Made by a program: the position numbers and the translations under genes
Part shown: piece after piece, positions 1 through 9,500 of the stretch
Layout: each line of letters opens with the position of its first letter
Position numbering within the stretch: the first letter of the stretch is position 1
Notes under the pieces: model-generated
Seen by the model: only the letters and a program-made list of their open reading frames with translations
Told to the model about the DNA's origin: nothing
Database searches by the model: none
Source of the DNA: Gallionellaceae bacterium
GTDB lineage: Bacteria > Pseudomonadota > Gammaproteobacteria > Burkholderiales > Thiobacillaceae
DNA length: 57,138 bases
Direction of reading: 5' to 3'
Assembly (NCBI GenBank): GCA_028714875.1
Contig: JAQTLN010000023.1
Coordinates: 4,585-61,722, forward strand

Positions 1-18
1 GCGCCGGCGCACGGTGCC

Positions 19-1548
19 TCATTCGTAGGCCGGCAGGGTGGTCAGGCGGGCGTCGTCGACTGGTATGCCCACCGCGAAGTGGTAGACCACCTGGTATTTC
101 GTGTCTCCCAGCCCCAGCACTTCATGCACGGCGTCGTCGAAGAAGCAGCCGATGCCGGTGCCGCGCCAGCCGGCGGCTTCGGCTTCGAGGGTGAGGCAGT
201 GGCCGAGCATGCCGGCTTCCCAATGCAGATGGCGCCAGGCGGCGGGGTTGTCCGCGATGGGGGCGGCGAATTCGGCGATGAAGGCGAAGGTAACGGCGCT
301 GTGTGAGGCGATGTCCTGGTGGCAGGAGAGGGTGCGGGCGGTACGTTCGGTCTTGGCGGCGAGCAGTTGCAGCAGAGGGAGTTCCGGGTCGGCCGGGGTC
401 CAGGCGAACATTTGCGGCATGGCTTGTTTCAGGCCGGCCAAGGCGGTTTCTGAACGCGGCAACGCATAGAGGCCGGGTTTCAGGCCTTCGACGCGATGCA
501 CGAGCAGGATTGGGTGCACGCGCGGGGCGCGCGGCCACAACCGCCAGACCGGCGAGCCGCCCGGCAGCAGCGCGGCGAGCAGGCTACGGAAGACGGCATG
601 GGGCATCAGCGATTTGCCGTCGAAGGCCTGGGCGCTGCGGCGTTGCAGGATGACTTGCGTGGCGGGGAGGGTGGAGGTGGTGGCGACCGGTTTCGCCGCA
701 TGCGCCGGCGCGGGGGGCGCGGGCGGCAGGGGGCCACGGGTGGCCGCCGCGACTTCCTCGATCACCGGCCATTCATACATCGGCTTCACGTCGAGCAGGC
801 TGGGTTGGCCTGCCCAGTGGTTCCAGGTCGGCGGCGCGCCGGCGTCGGCTTGCAGGGTGACGATGACTTCGGCTTCCTCGGCCTCCACACCATTGAAATC
901 GGCGTCGCGATCAGTTCCGAGGCGGGCCGCGGTTTCCTCCGGATCGAGCGCCAGCAGGCGCGCTTGCCAGCCGTGCAGAGCGGCGGCGTAGGCGAGGGCG
1001 GCGAGTACATGGCCCATGTCCAGTTGGCAGTAGCGGAAGGCGCGTTCGCCGTATTTCCAGGCTTCGCGCCAAGGGATGGAGCTGTAGCCGAACCAGACGC
1101 CGGGTGCGGTGGCGTCGCCCCAGGCGCGCCGTTCCAGGCTATGGTCGCGCGCTTGGTAGTGAAAGAGACCGTCTTCCAGTCCAGGAACGCCGCTGGCGAT
1201 CAGCCAGGTTTCCGTCGGGTGCAGGTTGCCGGAGGAGGGGTGGGCGCGCAGCGACCAGCGGCTGCCGCCGTATTGTTTCCAGGCGGTGAGGCCGGCGCAC
1301 AGGCGCAGCAGGGAGCCCAGGCAGGCCGGTGTGAAGGCTTGCGCCGGGCGGGGTTGGTCAAGCAGGGGCCAGAGGATGTCCGTGGCCAGTATCTCGCGCG
1401 GCAGGGGCGTGACTTGGGTTCCCCGCCAGTGGCGGAAGGGGTCCGGCTGCGCCTCCCAATCGAGGGAGCCGGGGCCGGCGGCGTAGCGGTCGAGCTGGTG
1501 TTTGGTGCGGGCGTGATAGGCCAGCGTGCTGGCGATGCGGTCGTCCAC
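19..1548 (-). CDS. SagB/ThcOx-type FMN-dependent oxidoreductase
   Basis: The protein is a two-lobed nitroreductase-fold enzyme of the SagB/ThcOx family, which in peptide natural-product pathways oxidises azolines to azoles and elsewhere occurs as a stand-alone FMN oxidoreductase. Visible features are the family opening (KHQLDRYAAGPGSLDW, then QPDPFRHW), an RAHPSSGNLHPTE segment in the first lobe and a QRRSAQAFDGKSL segment opening the second. I chose the GTG at 1548 because GAGG lies 8 bases upstream and homologs begin near this point. An ATG at 1626 would add 26 proline-rich residues. No cyclodehydratase or precursor-peptide gene is visible beside it, so a role in azole formation is not supported. 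It is the last gene on the minus strand, downstream of the amidotransferase/transglutaminase cluster. The family call is strong; the substrate is unknown. Confidence 0.85.
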   Translation of the reverse strand: MDDRIASTLAYHARTKHQLDRYAAGPGSLDWEAQPDPFRHWRGTQVTPLPREILATDILWPLLDQPRPAQAFTPACLGSLLRLCAGLTAWKQYGGSRWSLRAHPSSGNLHPTETWLIASGVPGLEDGLFHYQARDHSLERRAWGDATAPGVWFGYSSIPWREAWKYGERAFRYCQLDMGHVLAALAYAAALHGWQARLLALDPEETAARLGTDRDADFNGVEAEEAEVIVTLQADAGAPPTWNHWAGQPSLLDVKPMYEWPVIEEVAAATRGPLPPAPPAPAHAAKPVATTSTLPATQVILQRRSAQAFDGKSLMPHAVFRSLLAALLPGGSPVWRLWPRAPRVHPILLVHRVEGLKPGLYALPRSETALAGLKQAMPQMFAWTPADPELPLLQLLAAKTERTARTLSCHQDIASHSAVTFAFIAEFAAPIADNPAAWRHLHWEAGMLGHCLTLEAEAAGWRGTGIGCFFDDAVHEVLGLGDTKYQVVYHFAVGIPVDDARLTTLPAYE

Positions 1549-1651
1549 TTTGAATGCCTCGTGCGCTAAGGGTCTGACGCATAGTGCGGGCGAGGCGGGA
1601 GGATGGCAATGCGGCGGGCGCGGCAACCGGCTCGCGACTTATTCGTGACGC

Positions 1652-1705
1652 GGGTTGAAAGCCCGCCTCGTGGCGGGCCTGCCGGCGAGACGCCGGCGCT
1701 ACACA
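1652..1705 (-). repeat. REP-like palindrome pair (GTAGCGCCGGCG family)
   Basis: Read on the minus strand, the stretch starts GTAGCGCCGGCGTCTCGCCGGC and continues into a second hairpin (CCCGCC..GGCGGG) with AAGCCC/GGGTTT. The same head recurs at 6425, 13316, 16273 and 36891, so this is one copy of a dispersed family. It lies between the SagB-type gene and the small unknown gene. Confidence 0.8.
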
Positions 1706-1711
1706 GGCTAA

Positions 1712-1969
1712 TTAACGGCTGGCTGGGCGGGTCTGCATGCTGCGCACGACGGCGGCGACCAGAGCCTCGATTTCGTTCCCGGACATATCCGGGAAGGTGG
1801 TCTGCAATTTGGTCATGGCCTTGTAAAAGGCCGCGCCGTTGTGGCTCGCGGGATTGCCCAGGAGGGGCTTGAGTAGGGCCTGGGCGGTATCGAAGTGCTC
1901 ACGGAGCGCCAAATTGCGGCGGCGCTCCGTTCGCGGCGGCTTGGCTGCCGTCTGGTTGTGTAATTGCAT
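1712..1969 (-). CDS. Small hypothetical protein (about 85 aa)
   Basis: I do not recognise this protein. It is basic and soluble-looking near the N terminus (KPPRTERRRNLALREHF), followed by a helical segment (FDTAQALLKPLLGNP) and a C-terminal helix (IEALVAAVVRSMQ). The start at 1969 gives MQLHNQ; another ATG at 1984 gives MDETNMQ. The longer open frame to 2107 is rich in residues from what appears to be leader DNA and is less likely. An upstream inverted repeat (2040-2079) may be an operator or transcript hairpin. No function is proposed. The reading frame itself could still be spurious, although its codon use resembles that of the neighbours. Confidence 0.45.
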   Translation of the reverse strand: MQLHNQTAAKPPRTERRRNLALREHFDTAQALLKPLLGNPASHNGAAFYKAMTKLQTTFPDMSGNEIEALVAAVVRSMQTRPASR

Positions 1970-2039
1970 GTTCGTCTCATCCATCTTGTAGTTGGCCACA
2001 CGGGCTGCGGGCCAAGGCGGGCAGCTTATCGCGGGGATA

Positions 2040-2079
2040 TGACGGCAATATTGCTGGTAGGTAATTACCAATGCCGTCA
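2040..2079 (-). promoter_or_regulatory. Dyad upstream of the small hypothetical gene
   Basis: TGACGGCA (2040-2047) and TGCCGTCA (2072-2079) form a perfect 8-base inverted repeat, and a 10-base palindrome GGTAATTACC sits between them at 2060-2069. Two nested symmetric motifs about 70 bases before a start codon look like a regulator-binding region. I have no direct evidence for the regulator. Confidence 0.35.
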
Positions 2080-2144
2080 AGGGGCGCGAGTATGCCCTTG
2101 TTCGCAACCACCACTAAGGGAAAAGATTGATTTATTGATGTAAA

Positions 2145-2873
2145 TCATGTGAAGCGCGCCCGCGCCATTGCGGCGAAGCGCGGTAACAGGCTGGCGGCAA
2201 TGGGGGTATCGCACAATCTGGCGCGTATCTGTTCGCAATCCTGGCCGGCCGAGCACAACTGCTGGGCGAGGTGGTGCACGTAGGCGTTCATGCGCTCCTG
2301 GTTGAATTCCGGGTGGAACTGGATGCCCCAGGCCTGGTCGCCGACGCGGAAGGCATGGTGTGGCTCGAACTCGTTGCCGGCCAGCAGAACGGCGTCCGGC
2401 GGCAGGATGCTCACGCTCTGGGCATGCACGGCCAGCCCGGGAAATCTCGCGGGTAGGTCGTGAAACAAGCGGTCGTCGCGGCTGGGGGGATAGAGGTTGA
2501 GGTCGACGCAGCCGATCTCCCGCCCCTTCGGGTGGAAATCGACGCGGCCGCCCATCGCCTCGGCGAGCATTTGATGGCCGAAGCAGATGCCGAGGAAGGG
2601 CACTTCGGCGGCGACCAGACGTGGCAGCCAGGCGAGAGCGCGGCGCATCCAGGGCAGGCGGTCGGTGAGCATCGCGTGGGCGCCGGTCATGATGACGGCG
2701 GCACAGGTTTCGGGTTCCGGCAGCGGTGCGTCGCGCCAGATTTCCACCACGTCGATCCGGTCGGCGGGCAGGTTCAGGCCGGGCAGCAGCCAGGCGTCAA
2801 AATCGCCCAGGCGGGCGGCTACATCGGGGAAGGTGCTGCCGGCTTTGAGGAGGATGAGGTTGCGAGTCGTCAT
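2145..2873 (-). CDS. Class I glutamine amidotransferase (GATase1)
   Basis: This stand-alone 242-residue class I glutaminase domain resembles the amidotransferase part of GMP synthase. The catalytic nucleophile is Cys97 in FLGICFGHQ, and the partner residues are His187 and Glu189 in IQFHPEF, so the triad is complete. No synthetase domain is attached; such enzymes hydrolyse glutamine to deliver ammonia or attack gamma-glutamyl compounds. The start codon overlaps the stop of the upstream transglutaminase gene (ATGA, 2870-2873), which implies translational coupling. Its place beside the transglutaminase, ATP-grasp and alpha-E genes suggests that it supplies ammonia or trims a gamma-glutamyl group in that system; this is inference. 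Confidence 0.85.
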   Translation of the reverse strand: MTTRNLILLKAGSTFPDVAARLGDFDAWLLPGLNLPADRIDVVEIWRDAPLPEPETCAAVIMTGAHAMLTDRLPWMRRALAWLPRLVAAEVPFLGICFGHQMLAEAMGGRVDFHPKGREIGCVDLNLYPPSRDDRLFHDLPARFPGLAVHAQSVSILPPDAVLLAGNEFEPHHAFRVGDQAWGIQFHPEFNQERMNAYVHHLAQQLCSAGQDCEQIRARLCDTPIAASLLPRFAAMARARFT

Positions 2874-3748
2874 GGCTTGTCGTCGAGTCGGGTCACGGTG
2901 ACCGCGACCTGCAAGGTATGTGTGCCACCGCCGTGGATGACGCCTTTGAGTGGGGTAACGTCGCCGAAGTCGCGGCCCCAGGCGAGGGTGAGATGGCCCT
3001 CGCCGGCGGCGATGCCGTTGGTGGGGTCGAAATCGTACCAGCCCAGTCCGGGCAGCCAGACGCTGATCCAGGCGTGGGTGGCATCGGCGCCCAGTTGCCG
3101 CGGCATGCCGGCGGGCGGTGTGGTTTCCAGATAGCCGCTGATGTAGCGGGCGGCCAGACCCAGCCCGCGCAGGCCGGCCAGGGCGAGATGGGCGAAATCC
3201 TGGCAGACGCCGTGGCGCTCCTTGAGCACTTCGTCCAGGGGCGTGTCGATCTCGGTGGCATTGGGGCGGTACTGGAAGTCGGCATGGATGCGCGCGGTGA
3301 GGTCGGCCACGGCTTCGAGCAGGGGGCGGCCGGGCGGAAAACTTTCGCCGGCGTACCGGGTAGCTTCCGCGTGCCGCGCGATCATGGGCGATTCCAGGCA
3401 GAACTCGCGCGCGGCGACGGCCTCGACGCTGAGGAAGCGTGGCCGCGTGGCCAGCGTTTCCCAGGGAGGCGAGGCGGGCGCCGGGAGCGCCGCCGCGCGT
3501 TCGACCACGCTGTGGCCGGTCACGCTCAGAATATGGTGCGGTTGCCGCGACATGAACCAGACGACCCGATTGCCCCAGACGTCGCGGCGCTCCTGACGGT
3601 CGTCGATGTTCGGATGCAGTTCCAGGTGGCTTTCCAGCACGCGTTGGCCGGGTGTGTCGCGTGGCAGCATGCGCGCCTCGCCGTAGTTGAGGTCGACACT
3701 CTGGGCGTAGTCATAGCGGGTGAGGTGTTCGATGTGGAAACGGGTCAT
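2870..3748 (-). CDS. Transglutaminase-like protease/transferase with N-terminal beta domain
   Basis: The 292-residue protein has the bacterial transglutaminase N-terminal region (about 1-85, MTRFHIEHLTRYDY) and a papain-like core. The triad is visible as Cys182 in RHGVCQDFAHL, His225 in ATHAWISVW and an Asp in YDFDPTNG (about 239-241). Such enzymes in this context are thought to cleave or transfer peptide amide bonds. There is no signal peptide, so it probably acts in the cytoplasm. The 3' end overlaps the amidotransferase start. The upstream gene is the ATP-grasp/alpha-E fusion, separated by a palindromic repeat pair (3755-3856). Family assignment is firm; the substrate is unknown. Confidence 0.88.
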   Translation of the reverse strand: MTRFHIEHLTRYDYAQSVDLNYGEARMLPRDTPGQRVLESHLELHPNIDDRQERRDVWGNRVVWFMSRQPHHILSVTGHSVVERAAALPAPASPPWETLATRPRFLSVEAVAAREFCLESPMIARHAEATRYAGESFPPGRPLLEAVADLTARIHADFQYRPNATEIDTPLDEVLKERHGVCQDFAHLALAGLRGLGLAARYISGYLETTPPAGMPRQLGADATHAWISVWLPGLGWYDFDPTNGIAAGEGHLTLAWGRDFGDVTPLKGVIHGGGTHTLQVAVTVTRLDDKP

Positions 3749-3754
3749 CGCGGG

Positions 3755-3856
3755 ATTCCCCCCTTTACCAAAGGGGGGCTAGGGGGGATTTCTGATGCTG
3801 ATGGCCGGGCATACGTCGTTAAATCCCCCCCGGCCCCCCTTTGGGAAAGGGGGGAG
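3755..3856. repeat. Palindromic G/C-run repeat pair
   Basis: Two hairpins of six C, TTTACCAAA or TTTGGGAAA, then six G are arranged around a central spacer, each followed or preceded by a GGGGGGATTT-type arm. The same unit lies inside the DUF2126 gene (8147-8244) and in the array after fliI (56297-56740). Here it occupies the gap between the ATP-grasp/alpha-E and transglutaminase genes. Confidence 0.9.
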
Positions 3857-3881
3857 AAAGACAGGCTCACCAAGCGGTCAT

Positions 3882-6395
3882 TCATGACTGCACCCCTCCC
3901 GCGTTCAGGGTATGCAGCTCCTGCACATGGGTGAACCAGGTCTGGGTGATGGCGCCGGAGGCGGTGCCGAGGGTGGCGCTGACCTCGTTCAGGATTTGAA
4001 TCAACTGAACACGTTTTTCTCTATCGAGGTGCGGGTCCGTCACACGGGAGGCGTTGGCGAGCAGCCGTTCTTCCACGTCGCGCAGCAAGTGCCGCGCCTC
4101 GCAGTGTTGTAGTGGGCGGGCGATTTCGCCGAGGTGCAGGCGCGCGGTGTTGAGTTGAAAGACCAGCGCGCGCGGGCTGTCCGTGTCCCACAGCAGCAGT
4201 TCCAGGACGCCGGCCAGGAACGGTTCGCCGCGGTAGCGGCGGCGGAAGGTGACCAGGCTGTCCGCGCTTTGCAGCACCAGGGACAGGCTTTCGCGTTGCG
4301 CCTCGTCGGTGAGCCGCGACTCCAGTATGCAGGTGAGCACGCTGCTGGCGGTGAGGCCGCGTTCGATGCGGCGGCCCAGGTCGAAAAAGCGGAAAGCGTC
4401 CGCGCGCGGCAGGGTTTCCGAAGCCAGGCCGGCGAGGCCGGCCAGGGTGTCGATCAAATGGCCGAGCCAGAGGTCGCTGCGTTCATGGCCGCGATTGCGG
4501 CGGCGCTTGCTCCAGTCGCGCTCGATGCGGTCGAGCAGGCGCCAGATCGCCACCGACCAGTATTCGCGTGTGCTGTAGGTGCAGGCGAGCAGGGCGCGCA
4601 CGGTATGGGCGAGGTTGCCGGGATGATCTTTGTGGGTGATCAGGTCGTGCACCTCGGCCGCCAGGGTCGCGGGAAAGTCGGCTTGTTCCAGCAAGTCGCG
4701 GGAGGCGGGCTGGTAGCCGACCATGCGCATCAGCGCGGTCAATACCGGCACCTGGCCGGGCGTGGTTTCCTCTTCCCAGAGTCCGTCGAGCAGCGCGCGC
4801 AGCAGGCGCGCCACGCCTTCCGCGCGTTCCAGGTAGCGGCCCGCCCAGAAGAGGTTGTCCGCCGCGCGACTGGTGAGGATTTCCGTCTCCGCCGGGTTGC
4901 CGGCGCCCAGCAGCACGCTGGAGGGAATCGCCTTGGGCGGCGCCGGGGTGACCCAGGTGTCTTTCGACAGCGCGCCGCTCTGGCTGGAAAGGAAGGCGCC
5001 GTCGCCGCAGCGGGTGAGGCCGCCGGGCATGGCGACATAGCCGTCGCCCTGGCTGACCAGGAAGGCGCGCAAGCTCATGTGTTGCGGCGCCAGACGGTGG
5101 TCGCGCAACGCCGGCACGCTGGACAGCGACATCGGCTGCTGTCCGACATAGAGGTGCGGCCGCGCCCGGATGCGCGCGCGCCAGGTGGCCAGTTGCCGGC
5201 GGTCCAGGTTCGCGCCCAGCACGGTTTCGCTGGCCTGGCCGCGAGCGATGGGTTTGAGCACTAGTCGCGGCAGGTTGGCCAGCACGTATTCGCATTCCTT
5301 TTCCTGCCCGCACCACCAGGTGGCGGCGGTGGGCAGGGCCAGGTCCTCGCCCAGTAGCATTCTCGCCAGACGCGGCAGGAAGGGCAGCAAAGCGGGATTT
5401 TCCAGGAGGCCGGAGCCGGGTGGATTGGCCATTGCCACCGTGCCGCGCCGCAGCGCCTCGATCAGCCCGGCGGTGCCCAGGCGCGAGTCCTGCCGGAGTT
5501 CCAGCGGGTCGCACCACTCCTCGTCGAGGCGGCGCAGGATCACATCGACGGGCTTGAGGCCGGATACCGCCTTCAGCCAGACCCGGCCATCGCGCACGGT
5601 GAGGTCGTCGCCCTGGGCCAGGGTGTAGCCCAGGCGCGCGGCCAGATAGGCGTGTTCGAAGTAGGTTTCGTTGGCCGGGCCGGGGCTGAGCAGCGCCACA
5701 TGCGGCTGCTCGCGCGGCGACAGTTTGACCAGCGCAGCCTGCACCGCCTTCAGCCAGTGGGTGAGTTTGGCGACGCCGGCGCCTTCCAGAAGCTCCGGGA
5801 AGGTGCGCGCCATCACCGCGCGGTTTTCCAGGGCATAACCGGCGCCGGAAGGCGATTGCGTGCGATCCGCCACCACCCAGACCCGGCCATCCGGCCCGCG
5901 CGCCAGATCCGCCGCGTACAGCACCAGTTGCCGCCGTTCGCCGGCGGGGGACGCGGACAGCGCGCCGAGCATCGGGCGTAGATAGCCCGCATGGCCGAAC
6001 ACCAGTTCCGGCGGCAACAGACCATTCTTGAGCACGCTCTGGGCGCCGTAGAGGTCGCGCAAGAGCAGGTCGAGCAGGCGCGCGCGCTGATCCAGCCCGG
6101 CCGCGATGACCAGCCATTCGTTGCCGTCCAGCACCAGCGGGATCGGGTCGAGTTCCCAGGTGCGGCTGTTGCCGCGAGGGTCGTCGTAGACGTGATAGGT
6201 GACGCCGTTCTCGCGCAGCAGCCGGGTGATGCGCTGTCCGCGCTCCGTCCACTCGCGCGCGCCGAAGCGGGTCATGCCCTTGACCAGATGCGCCCAGTGC
6301 GGGCGCACGCCGCTTCGCGTGTCCCACATCTCGTCCCAGGTGTTGGGGAGGGGGTGGTAGTCGGAGGAGGGGGTGAGCAGGGAAAGCTGGTTCAT
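3882..6395 (-). CDS. Circularly permuted type 2 ATP-grasp / alpha-E fusion protein
   Basis: The 837-residue protein joins two modules that are separate genes in many bacteria. Residues about 1-480 form a circularly permuted ATP-grasp ligase (conserved opening WDEMWDTRSGVRPHW and, later, YVYDDPRGNSRTWELDPIP-like and VALLSPGPANETYFEHAYLA-like stretches). From about residue 510 comes the all-helical alpha-E domain, opening with SRAADNLFWAGRYLERAEGVARLL. ATP-grasp enzymes join a carboxylate to an amine through an acylphosphate. This subtype is predicted to make peptide bonds or tags in clusters with transglutaminase-like enzymes. It sits between two transglutaminase genes on the same strand, consistent with one pathway. 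Product and acceptor are not known. Confidence 0.88.
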   Translation of the reverse strand: MNQLSLLTPSSDYHPLPNTWDEMWDTRSGVRPHWAHLVKGMTRFGAREWTERGQRITRLLRENGVTYHVYDDPRGNSRTWELDPIPLVLDGNEWLVIAAGLDQRARLLDLLLRDLYGAQSVLKNGLLPPELVFGHAGYLRPMLGALSASPAGERRQLVLYAADLARGPDGRVWVVADRTQSPSGAGYALENRAVMARTFPELLEGAGVAKLTHWLKAVQAALVKLSPREQPHVALLSPGPANETYFEHAYLAARLGYTLAQGDDLTVRDGRVWLKAVSGLKPVDVILRRLDEEWCDPLELRQDSRLGTAGLIEALRRGTVAMANPPGSGLLENPALLPFLPRLARMLLGEDLALPTAATWWCGQEKECEYVLANLPRLVLKPIARGQASETVLGANLDRRQLATWRARIRARPHLYVGQQPMSLSSVPALRDHRLAPQHMSLRAFLVSQGDGYVAMPGGLTRCGDGAFLSSQSGALSKDTWVTPAPPKAIPSSVLLGAGNPAETEILTSRAADNLFWAGRYLERAEGVARLLRALLDGLWEEETTPGQVPVLTALMRMVGYQPASRDLLEQADFPATLAAEVHDLITHKDHPGNLAHTVRALLACTYSTREYWSVAIWRLLDRIERDWSKRRRNRGHERSDLWLGHLIDTLAGLAGLASETLPRADAFRFFDLGRRIERGLTASSVLTCILESRLTDEAQRESLSLVLQSADSLVTFRRRYRGEPFLAGVLELLLWDTDSPRALVFQLNTARLHLGEIARPLQHCEARHLLRDVEERLLANASRVTDPHLDREKRVQLIQILNEVSATLGTASGAITQTWFTHVQELHTLNAGGVQS

Positions 6396-6424
6396 GGCCG
6401 AATACTACCCAAGCAAGGTGCTTT

Positions 6425-6559
6425 GTAGCGCCGGCGTCTCGCCGGCTTCGTCCTTCTGATCAGATTCACGAAGCCGGCGAGAGAGCGTGGTCGTTATGCC
6501 GCCGGGGTTTCGGCGGCATTACAACCACGGCCTACCCCTTGCGGGTGCGCCGGCGCTAC
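6425..6559. repeat. Inverted REP pair (BIME-like)
   Basis: The element opens with GTAGCGCCGGCGTCTCGCCGG at 6425 and closes with the mirror CGCCGGCGCTAC ending at 6559. A long central hairpin lies between them (CGTGGTCGTTATGCCGCC against GGCGGCATTACAACCACG). It fills the whole gap between the DUF2126 gene and the ATP-grasp gene, and could act as a transcript-processing or partial termination structure. Confidence 0.85.
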
Positions 6560-6565
6560 AGCTTG

Positions 6566-9500
6566 TCACTCGGGTTTTCGCCGCAGGTCCAGGGTATACG
6601 GATATTCCAGCGTGGGTTCTTCCGGGGGGGGCGCCATCAGGCGCAGGCCGCCGCCTTCGGGGATGAACTCGGCCACTCGGGCGAGGTCGGGCGGCACCTG
6701 GACCGGGCCGGGCGTGTGGTTCCAGTCCTGGTAGCGGTTGACGCGGCGCGACTCGGCCTCGTTGGCGTTGATCGGGAAGGTGTCGTAGCTGCGCCCGCCG
6801 GGGTGGCTGACGTGATAGGCGCAGCCGCCGATGGCCTTGCCGGTCCAGGTGTCGATCAGGTCGATCACCAGCGGGCTGTGCACGCCGATGGTGGGGTGCA
6901 GCGCGGAAGGCGGCTGCCAGGCGCGGTAGCGGATGCCGGCGACGTATTCGCCGTGGCGGCCGGTGGATTTCAGCGGCACCCGGCGGCCGTTGCAGGCGAC
7001 CACATAGCGGTTGCCGGAGAGGCCGCTCACCAGCAACTGGATGCGTTCCACCGAGGAGTCGACGAAGCGGGCGGTGCCGACGTTGCTGAGTTCCTCGCCC
7101 AGGACATGCCAGGGTTCGATGGCGGTGCGCAGTTCGATTTCGATGTCGTCGATATTGACCGTGCCGATGCGCGGGAAGCGGAATTCGATGAAGGGATCGA
7201 GCCAGTCGGCCTGGAACGGGGTGCCGGATTCCTGGATGTCGCGCACCACGTCGAGCAGGTCGGCGCGCACGTAATGCGGCAGCATGAAGCGGTCGTGCAG
7301 TTCGGTGCCCCAGCGCACCAGTTTGTGTCGGTACGACTTTTCCCAGAAGCGCGCGACCAGGATGCGCAGCAGCAGTGCCTGCGTGGCGCTCATCTGCCAG
7401 TGCGGCGGCATTTCGAAACCGCGGAACTCCACCAAGCCCAGGCGCCCGGTCGGGCTGTCCGGCGAGTAGAGCTTGTCGATGGAGAACTCGGAGCGGTGAG
7501 TATTGCCGGTGAGGTCGACCAGCAGGTTGCGCAACAGGCGGTCCACCAGCCAAAGTTGGCTGGTTTCGCCGGTCGGCATCTGCTGGAAGGCGATTTCCAG
7601 TTCATAGAGTTTCTCGTCGCGCCCCTCGTCGACGCGTGGCGCCTGGCTGGTGGGGCCGATGAACATGCCGGAGAACAGGTAGGAAAGACCGGGGTGGTGT
7701 TGCCAGTAGGTGACCAGGCTCATCACCAGGTCGGGCCGCCGCAACATCGGGCTGTCGGCCGGAGTGGCGCCGCCCAGGGTGACGTGGTTGCCGCCGCCGG
7801 TGCCGGTGTGGCGGCCATCGAGCATGAATTTTTCCGTGGTCAGGCGCGCCAGGCGGGCTTCCTCGTAGAGCACGCGGGTGTTGCCGATGAAGTCGTCCCA
7901 GGAACTCGCCGGGTGGATGTTGACCTCGATGACGCCAGGATCGGGCGTGACCATCAGGCGTTGCAAACGCCAGTCGCGCGGCGGTTCATAGCCTTCCAGG
8001 ATGACCGGAGTATCGGACTGCGCGGCGACCTGTTCGATGGCGGCGGTCAGTTCGAGGTACTGTTCCAGCGTGGACACCGGTGGCATGAAGATACGCACCA
8101 CGCCGCCGCGCGCTTCCACACAGAGGGCGGTGTGGATGACAGTAGCTCCCCCCTTTGCCAAAGGGGGGCGGGGGTGATTTGTTGTTGCATCTGTGCCGGC
8201 GTCGGAAAAATCCCCCCCCGCCCCCCTTTGGGAAAGGGGGGGGGCCGCCAGGCCTTGTTCCTGTATCTCGGGGTGCGCTTCCCGCGCCGGCTGAAACTCG
8301 GAATAGCGTCGGGCCACTTCGCCATAGCTGTCCGGAAGCTCACCGCGCGGCGCGAACAGGTCCAGCGGCCAGGTCGGCTCGCGTTCCGCCTCGGCCACCC
8401 AGGGCAGGCTGTCCAGCGGCAGACGCAGCCCTAACGGCGAATCACCGGGGATCAGGTAGAGGCGGCCACGGCGGAAACGCCAGACGCTGCTCTTCCAGCC
8501 GTTCCCGCTGTCATCCCAGGCGATGGGCAGGACGTAGCCGACCGGCTCATCGAGTCCGCGCGAGAGCTTGTCGGCCAGACTACGGCGCTCTATCGGGTCT
8601 TTCAGGTTGATTTTGGCCAGATCCAGGTTGGCCGGGTGTTCCGCTTCTTTCAACAGGTAATGCAGCGCGTCCTCATAGCCGGCTTGGCTATACGCGGCGG
8701 GCAGGCCGAGCCGGCTGCACAGTGCTTCCATGAAGGCGGCGGCCGTGGCGCTGGTGTGGCCGTATGACTTGCCTTCATCCGCCAGCAGTTCGGGGTTCTT
8801 CCACAACGGCACGCCGTCACCGCGCCAGAAAATCCCCAGCGCCCAGCGCGGCAGGGGTTCGCCGGGATACCACTTGCCCTGGCCGGAGAATTTCAGCCCG
8901 TTGGGCGCGAAGTGGTTGCTCAGGCGCTTCCACAAATCCCGCGCGCGCTCCAGTTTGTGGGGGCCGAGCGCGGCGGTGTTCCACTGCGCCGATTCCATGT
9001 CGTCGATGGAAACGAAGGTGGGTTCGCCGCCCATGGTCAGGCGTACGTCGTTTTCGCTCAGTTTCGCGTCCACCGCGCGGCCGAGGGCGTCGATGGCGAG
9101 CCACTGGTCGTCGCGGTAAGGCTTGGTAACGCGCGGGTCTTCGTGGATGCGCACGACACTGTTGTCGAAGCTGAAGGTGACCTCGCATTTGTCCGTGGCG
9201 CCAGTCACCGGCGCCGCGCTGACCGGGTCCGGCGTGCACGCCAGCGGGATGTGGTTTTCCCCGGCGAACAGGCCGGAAGTGGGGTCGAGGCCAAGCCAGC
9301 CGGCGCCCGGCACATAGACTTCGGCCCAGGCGTGCAGGTCGGTGAAATCGGCTTCCGGGCCGGAGGGGCCGTCGAGTGATTTCAGGTCGGCGGTCAGTTG
9401 CACCAGGTAACCGGAGACGAAGCGGGCGGCAAAGCCGAGGTGGCGCAGGATCTGCACCAGCAGCCAGGCGCTGTCGCGGCAGGAGCCGCGGCCCAGGGCC

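Noticed and set aside
4483-6327. 614-codon open frame overlapping the ATP-grasp gene in another frame
   Set aside because: It is a shadow caused by high GC at third positions; its product is Arg/Ala/Pro-rich without motifs, while the overlapping frame encodes a known domain pair.
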